A stretch of 48,873 bases of DNA. Origin: Hyphomicrobiales bacterium. Its GTDB lineage: Bacteria > Pseudomonadota > Alphaproteobacteria > Rhizobiales > Aestuariivirgaceae. Shown in pieces: positions 41,752-48,873 of the stretch (position 1 is the first letter of the stretch; each line of letters opens with the position of its first letter). The translations under genes and the position numbers were made by a program. Under the pieces are notes generated by a model. The model made no database searches and was not told the DNA's origin. It saw nothing but the letters and a program-made list of their open reading frames with translations. The stretch lies in assembly GCA_026982665.1 (NCBI GenBank), contig JALSGQ010000111.1, positions 1 through 48,873 of the forward strand, read 5' to 3'.

Positions 41752-42900
41752 TCATTCCGCCGCCTCGGCCAGGCGTGCATCCTGCGGCTGCGGCACGAAC
41801 AGGTGCTCCGTCTCCTCGCCGCGCAGGAAGGCCTCCACCGCCTCGCGCGCGATGTCATCACGCACCTGCACCGGCGGTGTCTTCATGTAGTAGCTGCAGG
41901 CCGGCAGCACGGGCCCGCCCATGCCGCGCTCCCTGGCGATCATGGCGCAGCGCAGCGCGTCGATCACCACGCCGGCGGAGTTGGGCGAATCCTGCACCGA
42001 CAGCCTCAGCTCCAGCTCGATGGGTGCGCCGCCGAAGCCCTCGCCCTCCATGCGGATGAAGGCCACCTTGTTGTCCTTCTGCCACGGCACGTAGTCGGAG
42101 GGGCCGATGTGCACATCCCGCGCATCCAGCGGCGCGTCAAGCTGCGAGGTAACGGAGCCGGTCTTCGACTTCTTCTTCGACTTCAGCCGATCCAGCGCCA
42201 ACATGTTGAGGAAGTCGGTATTGCCGCCGGTGTTCAGCTGGTAGGTGCGCTTCAGCCGATAGCCGCGATCGCCGAACAGCCGCGTCAGCATCCGGTGCAC
42301 GATGGTGGCACCCACCTGGCTCTTGATGTCATCGCCCACGATGGGCACGCCGGCGCTGCGGAACTTCTCCGCCCACTCCGCATCGGAGGCGATGAACACC
42401 GGCACGCAGTTGACGAAGGCCACGCCGGCATCCAGTGCTGCCTGCGCATAGTGGCGCACCGCCTGCTCGGAGCCCACCGGCAGGTAGCACAGCAGCACGT
42501 CCGCCTTGGCCTTGCGCAGCTCTTCTGCCACGTCCACCGGCTCCGCATCGGCCACGCGAAAGGCCACATCCTCGTCGTAATCCGCCATGTGTGGTGCCAC
42601 GCCATCCAGCACCGGCCCCATCTGCACGGTAACGCCGGTTTCCGGAATATCGGGCTGAAACACCATGGTGTTGTTGGGCTTGGCAAAGATGGCCTTCTCC
42701 AGCGGCTGGCCCACCTTGCGGCGATCCACGTCAAAGGCCGCCACCCACTCGATGTCCCATGGTCGATAGCCGGCCATGTCCGGGTGCATCAGGCCGCTGG
42801 CACCGTCGTATCCGTTGCGCCGATAGTATTCCACGCCCTGCACCAGCGAGCTGGCACAATTCCCGACACCGGCAATGGCCACGCGGATCTTCTTGCTCAT
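41752..42900 (-). CDS. Inositol-3-phosphate synthase (myo-inositol-1-phosphate synthase)
   Basis: This NAD-dependent enzyme converts glucose-6-phosphate to inositol phosphate, the only known de novo entry to inositol. The 382-residue length and sequence fit the compact actinobacterial/archaeal type: VAIAGVGNCASSLVQG (NAD-binding glycine loop), AAFDVDRRKVG, VNCVPVFIASD, GDDIKSQVGATIVHR, QLNTGGNTDFLNM and the catalytic-core SKKKSKTGSV and HIGPSDYVPW. GAGGAGGG precedes the ATG at six bases, a strong start. It is the first gene of the three-gene leftward operon; 96 bases separate it from the phosphatase gene. Such genes are not common in alphaproteobacteria. Confidence 0.95.
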   Translation of the reverse strand: MSKKIRVAIAGVGNCASSLVQGVEYYRRNGYDGASGLMHPDMAGYRPWDIEWVAAFDVDRRKVGQPLEKAIFAKPNNTMVFQPDIPETGVTVQMGPVLDGVAPHMADYDEDVAFRVADAEPVDVAEELRKAKADVLLCYLPVGSEQAVRHYAQAALDAGVAFVNCVPVFIASDAEWAEKFRSAGVPIVGDDIKSQVGATIVHRMLTRLFGDRGYRLKRTYQLNTGGNTDFLNMLALDRLKSKKKSKTGSVTSQLDAPLDARDVHIGPSDYVPWQKDNKVAFIRMEGEGFGGAPIELELRLSVQDSPNSAGVVIDALRCAMIARERGMGGPVLPACSYYMKTPPVQVRDDIAREAVEAFLRGEETEHLFVPQPQDARLAEAAE

Positions 42901-43240
42901 GCGTACCCTCCTCAATGATGACAACAGTTCCATCCATCCGGGGAAGTGCAGCGCGGAAGCACCACCTTCCCGCCTGATCAATGGCTTGCTGACATGATCG
43001 GGGACGGGCCCACATCAGGAGAGGATGTTGTGCCGCAACGGCATTGTGCAACCTGGGCACAACAGCAACACCGGCGGCCTCGGGCACATGCCCTGCCTGC
43101 CTTGCTTTCGTGATCCTCTCCGGCGGGTGCAGTGCCTTTCACGGCAAGCAGGCACCCGTTGGCAGGATATGTATTGGCTGCGGGCATCTTTCAAGCCCGG
43201 CAGACAGCCTGCCAGCAGAAGCACGGAAGCCTGCCGTTGT
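42901..43240. other. Upstream region of the inositol operon
   Basis: The 340 bases between the inositol-phosphate synthase start and the lipase stop hold no gene. There is an inverted repeat GTTGTGCC (43027-43034) and GGCACAAC (43056-43063), perfect over eight bases with a 21-base centre, which may be an operator or part of the leader. Leftward, TTGCAC and ACATCC with 17 bases between form only a weak candidate promoter. GC-rich repeats around 43130-43220 (GGCAGGC motifs) may end the lipase transcript. Confidence 0.45.
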
Positions 43241-44248
43241 TCATTTTCGTGGTGTGGAAGCCGGGTGCGAGGAGTTGAAATTGGTGCGCACGTCGTGCTT
43301 GCGACCACGCGGTGCGCTCTCCTCCACCGGTGCACTCAGCCTTCGGCGGTGCTGCCGCCACGGCACGAAGCGGATCTGTTGCGCCTTCTCCCGCAGGCTG
43401 GCGATGTAGGCATCCAGCGAATGATCTTGCGGAATACCGTGCAGCAGGCGGCGCAGCAGCGAGGCATTGTCGCCAAAGCCGGCGGGCTGCACGGTGTAGT
43501 AGGGGCCATCCAGCAGCATCAGCGCATCATTGAAATGGGCGTAGGTTGCATCCTCGCCGCGGCTGGCCGCCAGGTTGCCGCTCATGCGCGCCGGCACAAG
43601 GGGAATGGGGTCGCGCTGATGCACCACCCGCAGCAGCGGCAGGCCGCCGAAAATGGCAGCCCCCGCATGGTTGGTAAAGCGCGGCTGGCCGAAGGTGATG
43701 ACACGCTCCACCGGATAGCCCTCCATCAGCAGCCGCTGCCCCAGCAGTGCTGCCACCGCGCCGCCCAGCGAATGGCCGGTGATGATGATGGGTGCATCCA
43801 TGTTCAGCCGCTTCACCAGCGGCTTGTGCAGCACCTGCGCCAGCCGCGCGAAGCCTTCGTGCACGATGGCACCGCTCACCGGGTCGGGCGTTGCCCGCCT
43901 GATCAGGTCGATGCGGGCATCAAGGCTGTTGATGGTGCCGCGAATGGCCACGATCTGCCGGCCTGTCGTGGCATCTTCGCGCACGGTGAAATACAGATGG
44001 CGCAGATCATTCGGCGAGTTGCCGCCGGGTGATTGGCGGATCAGGTAGCCGGAAACGCGCAAGCCCCGGCGGTAGGCCTCGTCCACCTCGCGCGCCAGCG
44101 CCAGCAGGCGCGTGAAATCTGCCGCCGTCAACTGTGCCTGCGGGCTAACGAGCTGCACGGGTGCGCTGATGCTCCCCTGCACCGGCAGCAGCATTGCCAC
44201 CAGCAGCCCCACCAGATACCGGCGCCTGTCGATGGATAAAAAAGCCAT
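43241..44248 (-). CDS. Class 3 lipase-family protein
   Basis: This alpha/beta hydrolase of 335 residues has an N-terminal basic and hydrophobic stretch (RRRYLVGLLVAMLLPVQGSISA), a signal peptide or anchor, so it is probably exported. The nucleophile elbow is IIITGHSLGGAVAALLG, the acid is likely in HQRDPIPLVP, and the His in IPQDHSLDAYI completes the triad pattern of lipase class 3 (PF01764). The C-terminus is basic. The ATG follows GAGG and lies seven bases after the UbiH-type gene, so the two are co-transcribed. It may act on phospholipids or storage lipid; there is no direct evidence of substrate. Confidence 0.85.
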   Translation of the reverse strand: MAFLSIDRRRYLVGLLVAMLLPVQGSISAPVQLVSPQAQLTAADFTRLLALAREVDEAYRRGLRVSGYLIRQSPGGNSPNDLRHLYFTVREDATTGRQIVAIRGTINSLDARIDLIRRATPDPVSGAIVHEGFARLAQVLHKPLVKRLNMDAPIIITGHSLGGAVAALLGQRLLMEGYPVERVITFGQPRFTNHAGAAIFGGLPLLRVVHQRDPIPLVPARMSGNLAASRGEDATYAHFNDALMLLDGPYYTVQPAGFGDNASLLRRLLHGIPQDHSLDAYIASLREKAQQIRFVPWRQHRRRLSAPVEESAPRGRKHDVRTNFNSSHPASTPRK

Positions 44249-44255
44249 CCTGGCC

Positions 44256-45500
44256 TCATGCTGCCTCTTGCGCCGCATCCTCGCGCATGATGCGCGGCAG
44301 GTGTTCATCTGCTGGGGCAAGCCCCTGGCGCATGATGATGTCGCGGATCATCGGCACCCTTGCGGCCAGCGTGATGGCCCCGGCGCGGATGGCCTGATAG
44401 GGCAGGAAATCGGTGAGCAGCGCGGTGTTGACCACGTGAATCGCCGCCTTGCGCGGGAAGATGTCGCGCCGGCGGATGCGGTCATAGTCGTGCATGATGC
44501 TCTCCGCGCCGAAGTCATCGCCAAAGGCGAAGGCATCGCCAATCAGCTCCGCCGCCAGTGCGGCGTCGCGCAAGCTCATGTTCAGCCCCTGCGCGCCGAT
44601 GGGCGGCACCGCGTGCGCCGCCTCGCCAATGAGCACGATGCGCTCCTTCGCAAAGTCATGGGCGATGCTGGTGGTCATGGGAAAGGCACGCGGCGGCGTA
44701 ACATCATGAATACGCCCCAGGTCCCCGTGGCTTTCCACCTGCATGCGCCGCGCCAGCTCGCGCTCCGGCAGCGCCATGATCTCCTCCGCCGCCTGCGGCC
44801 GCATCATCCACACCAGCGAGGAGCGCCTGCCCGGCATCGGCACCGTGGTGAAGGCGCCTTGCCGCGGCTTGTGATATTCGGTGGACATGTCGTCATGATC
44901 CGCCGAGTGGGAGAAGAAGCAGCCCAGTGCCACCTGCTCATAGTCGTGCCGCAGCATGATGAAGCCGGCACTCTCGCGAATGCGCGAGGCGCGGCCATCC
45001 GCCGCCAGCACCACCGGAGCGCTCACCTCGCCGCCGGATTGCAGCTGCACCCGCACGCTGCGCTGCCGCTCGTGTGCCACGCCGCTGGCCGAATCGCGGA
45101 TGAACTCCACCCCCAGCGCCTGTGCCTTTTGCGCCAGTGCCGGCGTCAGGTCCTGCAGCGGCACGTTCCAGCCGAAGGCGTCCCACCCGGCGTCAGCGGC
45201 ATTGAAGGTAACCGCCGGGGCGGAGAACAGGCTGCCGGTATCATCCACCAGCCGCAGCTTGCGCAGTGGGTTGGAAACTTCCTTCAGCGGCTCGAACAGC
45301 TCCAGGTGCTGCAGCAGCCGCACCGAGGGGCGCATCAGGGCGATGGTGCGCGGGTCGTGCCGTTTCTCGAACGGGTCGGCAGGGCCGGTGATGAGGCCCA
45401 CCCGCAGCCCCTGTTCGGCGCACAGCGCCGCCGCTGCCAGGCCGGCAGGCCCGGCCCCGGCGACAATCACGTCATGATCACAGGCATGACTGAAATTCAT
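44256..45500 (-). CDS. UbiH/UbiF/Coq6-family FAD-dependent hydroxylase
   Basis: This flavoprotein monooxygenase of 414 residues has the dinucleotide motif [17 protein letters not shown] at residues about 11-27, the mid-protein DG motif [11 protein letters not shown], and the second FAD motif [24 protein letters not shown]. These place it in the ubiquinone ring-hydroxylase group used in aerobic ubiquinone synthesis. The start has AAAGGGG upstream. In alphaproteobacteria this group includes UbiL and UbiM, and the position hydroxylated cannot be read from sequence. It diverges from icd and leads into the lipase gene. No other ubi genes are near. Confidence 0.92.
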   Translation of the reverse strand: MNFSHACDHDVIVAGAGPAGLAAAALCAEQGLRVGLITGPADPFEKRHDPRTIALMRPSVRLLQHLELFEPLKEVSNPLRKLRLVDDTGSLFSAPAVTFNAADAGWDAFGWNVPLQDLTPALAQKAQALGVEFIRDSASGVAHERQRSVRVQLQSGGEVSAPVVLAADGRASRIRESAGFIMLRHDYEQVALGCFFSHSADHDDMSTEYHKPRQGAFTTVPMPGRRSSLVWMMRPQAAEEIMALPERELARRMQVESHGDLGRIHDVTPPRAFPMTTSIAHDFAKERIVLIGEAAHAVPPIGAQGLNMSLRDAALAAELIGDAFAFGDDFGAESIMHDYDRIRRRDIFPRKAAIHVVNTALLTDFLPYQAIRAGAITLAARVPMIRDIIMRQGLAPADEHLPRIMREDAAQEAA

Positions 45501-45712
45501 GGCGCGCCCCTTTCGTCGTTCTGTCAGGCCGCAGGCATGAGTTGCGCGGGCACAGCTGCGTGTGCAGGGGCAAGTGTAGGACAAGCGCGAGCAGTGGTCA
45601 AAGAGCCGCTGTTGCCGCTCGCCCCTTCACAATCCCTTGCCGGATGCTCTATCACCAGCGCAAACGCATTGACTCACGACAAGACCGACAGGCACCCGAG
45701 GGGATCATCGAC

Positions 45713-46939
45713 ATGGCCGACAAGATCAAGGTGGAAAATCCCGTTGTCGAGCTGGACGGCGACGAGATGGCGCGCATCATCTGGCACATGATCAAGGAGA
45801 AGCTCATTCTGCCCTACCTTGATCTGCCCATCCGGTATTTCGACCTCTCCATCGAGAACCGCGATGCCACCGACGACCAGGTAACCGTGGATGCGGCGCT
45901 GGCCATCCGCGAGCATGGCGTCGGCATCAAGTGCGCCACCATCACGCCGGACGAGGCGCGGGTGGAGGAATTCAATCTCAAGAAGATGTGGCGCTCGCCC
46001 AACGGCACCATCCGCAACATCCTTGGCGGCGTGGTATTCCGCGAGCCCATCGTCTGTTCCAACATTCCGCGGCTGGTGCCGGGCTGGACGAAGCCCATCG
46101 TCATCGGCCGCCACGCGCATGGCGACCAATACAAGGCGCAGGACTTCCGCGTGCCGGAAGGCCCGGGCAGGCTGAAGATCGTCTATGAAGGCGAGAACGG
46201 CGAGGTCATCGAGCGCGAGATCCACCAGTTCACGGTGCAGGACAAGGGTGGCGTGGCGCTGGGCATGTTCAATACCGACAAGTCCATCTACGACTTCGCG
46301 CGTGCCTGCTTCAATTTCGCGCTGGATCGCAAGTGGCCGCTCTACATGTCCACCAAGAACACCATCCTGAAGGCCTATGACGGCCGCTTCAAGGACATCT
46401 TCCAGGAGGTTTACGAGAACGAGTTCAAGGAAGCCTTCGACGAGCACGGCCTGACCTACGAGCATCGCCTCATCGACGACATGGTGGCCTGCGCGCTGAA
46501 GTGGTCCGGCGGCTTCGTCTGGGCCTGCAAGAACTACGACGGCGACGTGCAGTCCGACACCGTCGCGCAGGGCTTCGGCTCGCTGGGGCTGATGACCTCG
46601 CAACTGCTGACGCCGGACGGCAGGATCATGGAGGCGGAAGCCGCCCACGGCACGGTAACGCGGCATTACCGCCTGCACCAGCAGGGCAAGGAGACCTCCA
46701 CCAACTCCACCGCCTCCATCTTCGCCTGGACGCGCGGGCTGGCGCATCGCGGCAAGCTCGATGGCAACCAGCCGCTCATCGACTTTGCCCAGACGCTGGA
46801 GCGGGTGGTGATCGAGACCATCGAATCGGGGCACATGACCAAGGACCTGGCCATCCTCGTCGGCCCCGACCAGCCGTGGCTCACCACCACCGGCTTCCTG
46901 GAGAAGATCGACGAGAACCTGCAGAAGGCCATGAGCTGA
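45713..46939 (+). CDS. icd: NADP-dependent isocitrate dehydrogenase
   Basis: This TCA-cycle enzyme converts isocitrate to 2-oxoglutarate with NADPH formation. The 408-residue protein is of the eukaryote-like homodimeric type common in alphaproteobacteria, with [31 protein letters not shown] (substrate-binding SxN and arginines), [28 protein letters not shown] and [11 protein letters not shown], the NADP-site motif. The start is ATG 45713 with GAGGGGA upstream; the reading frame is open further upstream to 45542 but the [19 protein letters not shown] start is family-standard. argC follows after 72 bases. Confidence 0.97.
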   Translation: MADKIKVENPVVELDGDEMARIIWHMIKEKLILPYLDLPIRYFDLSIENRDATDDQVTVDAALAIREHGVGIKCATITPDEARVEEFNLKKMWRSPNGTIRNILGGVVFREPIVCSNIPRLVPGWTKPIVIGRHAHGDQYKAQDFRVPEGPGRLKIVYEGENGEVIEREIHQFTVQDKGGVALGMFNTDKSIYDFARACFNFALDRKWPLYMSTKNTILKAYDGRFKDIFQEVYENEFKEAFDEHGLTYEHRLIDDMVACALKWSGGFVWACKNYDGDVQSDTVAQGFGSLGLMTSQLLTPDGRIMEAEAAHGTVTRHYRLHQQGKETSTNSTASIFAWTRGLAHRGKLDGNQPLIDFAQTLERVVIETIESGHMTKDLAILVGPDQPWLTTTGFLEKIDENLQKAMS

Positions 46940-47011
46940 GCGTGTCCGCATGCCGGGGCTGTGCTCCGGCACGCAGGAAAAACGGGACTGCGGCCAGACG
47001 GGAGCAGCAGC

Positions 47012-48067
47012 ATGAGCAGCAGCAAGGTCCGCGTCGCCATCATCGGCGCTTCCGGCTACACCGGGGCGGATGCCATCCGCCTGGCGGCGCGGCACGAGGG
47101 CATCGACATCGTGGCGCTCACCGCCAACACCCACGCCGGCAAGCCGCTGGCGCAGGTGTGGCCGCACCTCGCCGGGCTGGATCTGCCCGACCTGCGGCGC
47201 AACGAGGAGGTGGACTTCGGCAGCGTTGATGCGGTGTTCGTCGGCCTGCCGCACGGCGCGGCGCAGGATGTCATCGCGGCACTGCCGGAGCATGTGCGCA
47301 TCATCGACATTTCCGCCGACTTCCGGCTGAAGGATGCCGCCACCTACGAACAGTGGTATGGCCGCTCCCACGATGCGCCGGAGCTGCTGGCGCAGGCGGT
47401 CTATGGCCTCACCGAGCATTATCGCGAGCAGATACGCAACGCCCGGCTGGTGGCCTGCCCCGGCTGCTATCCCACCGCCACGCTGCTGGCGCTGCTGCCG
47501 TTGGTGAAGGCTGGCGTCATCAGCACCGAAGATGTCATCATCGATGCCAAGTCCGGCGTCTCCGGCGCCGGCCGCGGGCTGAAGCAGAACACCCTGTTCT
47601 GCGAGGCAGGCGAGGGGCTTTCGCCCTATGCGGTGGGGGCGCATCGCCATGCGCCGGAGATAGAGCAGGAGCTGGCCTTCGCCGCCGGCCTGCCGCCGCG
47701 CGACGTGGTGGTGAACTTCACCCCGCACCTGGTGCCGATGAGCCGCGGCGAGCTGATTACCGCCCACGTGCGGCTGGCCGAGGGCATGAGCGCGGCCGAC
47801 TGCGAAGAGGCGCTGCGCGAGGCCTATCGCGACGAACCGTTCATCCGCTTCGCGCCGGAAGGCATGCTGCCCGCCACCCAGCACGTGCGCGGCTCCAACG
47901 ACTGCCTGCTGGCGGTGTGCGCGGACCGCATTCCCGGCCGCGCCATCATCATCGCCGCCATCGACAACCTGGTGAAGGGTTCATCCGGGCAGGCGCTGCA
48001 GAACTTCAACCTGATGTTCGGCTTCGACGAAACCACGGCCCTGCGCCAGCTGCCGCTGTTTCCGTGA
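47012..48067 (+). CDS. argC: N-acetyl-gamma-glutamyl-phosphate reductase
   Basis: ArgC makes N-acetylglutamate semialdehyde with NADPH in arginine synthesis. The 351-residue protein has the NADP-binding IIGASGYTGADAIRL near residue 10, the active-site Cys in VACPGCYPTATLLAL near residue 150, the SGVSGAGRG block and HRHAPEIEQEL, all intact. The length is that of the ArgC type 1 group. The ATG, beginning MSSSKVRVA, has GGGAGC upstream. Other arginine genes are not in the window. A hairpin with a T-run follows directly. Confidence 0.97.
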   Translation: MSSSKVRVAIIGASGYTGADAIRLAARHEGIDIVALTANTHAGKPLAQVWPHLAGLDLPDLRRNEEVDFGSVDAVFVGLPHGAAQDVIAALPEHVRIIDISADFRLKDAATYEQWYGRSHDAPELLAQAVYGLTEHYREQIRNARLVACPGCYPTATLLALLPLVKAGVISTEDVIIDAKSGVSGAGRGLKQNTLFCEAGEGLSPYAVGAHRHAPEIEQELAFAAGLPPRDVVVNFTPHLVPMSRGELITAHVRLAEGMSAADCEEALREAYRDEPFIRFAPEGMLPATQHVRGSNDCLLAVCADRIPGRAIIIAAIDNLVKGSSGQALQNFNLMFGFDETTALRQLPLFP

Positions 48068-48075
48068 AGCAGGTG

Positions 48076-48094
48076 GCGCAGGGCTGCGCGTTTT
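48076..48094 (+). terminator. Rho-independent terminator after argC
   Basis: GCGCA (48076-48080) and TGCGC (48085-48089) form a hairpin with a four-base loop, followed by GTTTT. It begins eight bases after the argC stop, the expected place and form of an intrinsic terminator, though the stem is short. Confidence 0.6.
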
Positions 48095-48190
48095 CCTGCG
48101 ACAGCTCGTGAAATTGCATGGTGCCGCCCCGCTGTGTAAGAGTGCCCGGCAAGACGGCAAGCAGGGCGACAGCGGAAACCGGGAGCCGAC

Positions 48191-48873
48191 ATGGGCAGGT
48201 TACGGGGGTATTTTCTGGCCGGGCTGGTGGTAGTGGCACCCATTGCCATCACCATATGGCTGGCGTGGTGGTTCATCTCTCTGTTCGACCGCTGGGTGAA
48301 GCCGCTGATTCCGGATGTCTACAATCCGGACAACTACCTGCCGTTCACCGTGCCGGGTGTCGGCCTGGTGTTCACCGTGGTGATCATCACCTTCATCGGT
48401 GCGCTCACGGCCAACCTGCTGGGGCGCTCCATCCTCGCCTGGTGGGAGCGCATCCTTGACCGCATGCCGGTGCTGCGCTCTGTCTATCGTGGCACCAAGC
48501 AGATCTTCCACACGGCGCTGTCGCAAGGCACGCGCAACTTCAAGTCGGTGGGGCTGGTGGAATATCCGCGCCCCGGCATTCGCGTGGTGGCCTTCATTGC
48601 CCGCGAGCTGGATTCCGGCGAGATAGGCCTCGAGCCGGGCAGCCCCATGTATGCCTGCTTCATGCCCACCACCCCAAACCCCACTTCCGGTTTCCTGTTC
48701 TTCGTGCACCGGGACCAGGTGAAGCTCCTCGACATTTCGGTGGAAGATGCCGCCAAGCTGGTGATTTCCGCCGGGCTGGTAGTGCCGGGCGCTGCCGATG
48801 CAGGGCAGGAGGAAGGAGCACTGCTGCCATTGCCGGAGCAGGAGAGCGGCAAGCGCACAAGATCTCCTGGCGC
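48191..48873 (+). CDS. DUF502-family membrane protein, 3' end beyond the window
   Basis: The frame opens at ATG 48191 after GGGAGCC and stays open for 227 codons to the window edge. It begins MGRLRGYFLAGLVVVAPIAI, the first of two transmembrane segments (the second is VFTVVIITFIGALTANLLG). The characteristic DUF502 blocks follow: LDRMPVLRSVYRGTKQI, VEYPRPGIRVVAFI, MPTTPNPTSGFLFFVH and the ISVEDAAKLVISAGL block. The family is widespread in bacteria and of unknown function. The sequence after residue 200 is low-complexity Glu/Gly/Ser, suggesting that the natural end is close. It is preceded by the argC terminator, so it should have its own promoter in 48095-48190. Confidence 0.9.
   Translation, partial: MGRLRGYFLAGLVVVAPIAITIWLAWWFISLFDRWVKPLIPDVYNPDNYLPFTVPGVGLVFTVVIITFIGALTANLLGRSILAWWERILDRMPVLRSVYRGTKQIFHTALSQGTRNFKSVGLVEYPRPGIRVVAFIARELDSGEIGLEPGSPMYACFMPTTPNPTSGFLFFVHRDQVKLLDISVEDAAKLVISAGLVVPGAADAGQEEGALLPLPEQESGKRTRSPG

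Noticed and set aside
45501-45712. Promoter TTCACA/CTATCA upstream of icd
   Set aside because: The spacing is 17 bases but the hexamer match is weak and unsupported by any other signal.
1-48873. tRNA, rRNA, CRISPR array, insertion sequence, integrase or attachment site
   Set aside because: No direct-repeat array, transposase or integrase protein or cloverleaf-like segment was seen in the gaps inspected. A tRNA scan would settle the tRNA question.

Overview
The window reads as a chromosomal segment of a GC-rich alphaproteobacterium. The indicators are a CtrA-type cell-cycle regulator, an aerobic-pathway cobaltochelatase subunit (CobN), a short YajC that begins MFITPAHAQ followed by secD and secF, a MetZ-type sulfhydrylase, and a 90-bp palindromic repeat of the kind scattered through alphaproteobacterial genomes. 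I see no rRNA, tRNA, CRISPR array, insertion sequence or phage gene. Gene density is high and nearly every gene is intact; only the last one runs off the window edge.

Layout. 113-1550: a lipoprotein-type serine protease converging on nrdR. 1846-8478: a partial cobalamin cluster (cobW, cobN, cobO, and cobD/cbiB on the other strand). 8548-11431: an extensin-like carboxypeptidase, an unusual sigma-70-like protein and a membrane-anchored J protein. 11645-15049: a rhodanese, metZ, an XRE-cupin regulator and lipA. 14998-18904: a PAP2-type phosphatase, a YeeE/YedE sulfur-compound transporter and an ArsR-type regulator resembling persulfide sensors, then a divergent ccdA. 18912-27816: gltX, comEC, a class A penicillin-binding protein with a long basic tail, and dxs. 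28032-30804: ctrA, a 610-base regulatory gap with two CtrA-like boxes, a FliJ-like protein and a DUF815 ATPase. 31017-35451: yajC-secD-secF followed by homologues of two mitochondrial complex I assembly factors. 35722-39289: a one-cysteine peroxiredoxin diverging from a DUF3365 haem protein across a compact operator region, then recQ. 39314-42900: a three-gene inositol operon. 43241-48873: a lipase and a UbiH-type hydroxylase, icd, argC and a truncated DUF502 membrane protein.

The most interesting locus is 39314-42900. Inositol-1-phosphate synthase, an inositol-monophosphatase-family protein and a fused nucleotidyltransferase/CDP-alcohol phosphotransferase lie in one transcription unit. Together these are the complete enzyme set for di-myo-inositol phosphate or a closely related inositol phosphodiester, a pathway best known from hyperthermophiles. 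Other points worth attention are an in-frame palindromic element inside cobN, three TTAGAA half-sites over the peroxiredoxin promoter, a dyad centred in a candidate divergent promoter in the sulfur locus, CtrA-like boxes upstream of ctrA, and several strong hairpins in short intergenic spaces.
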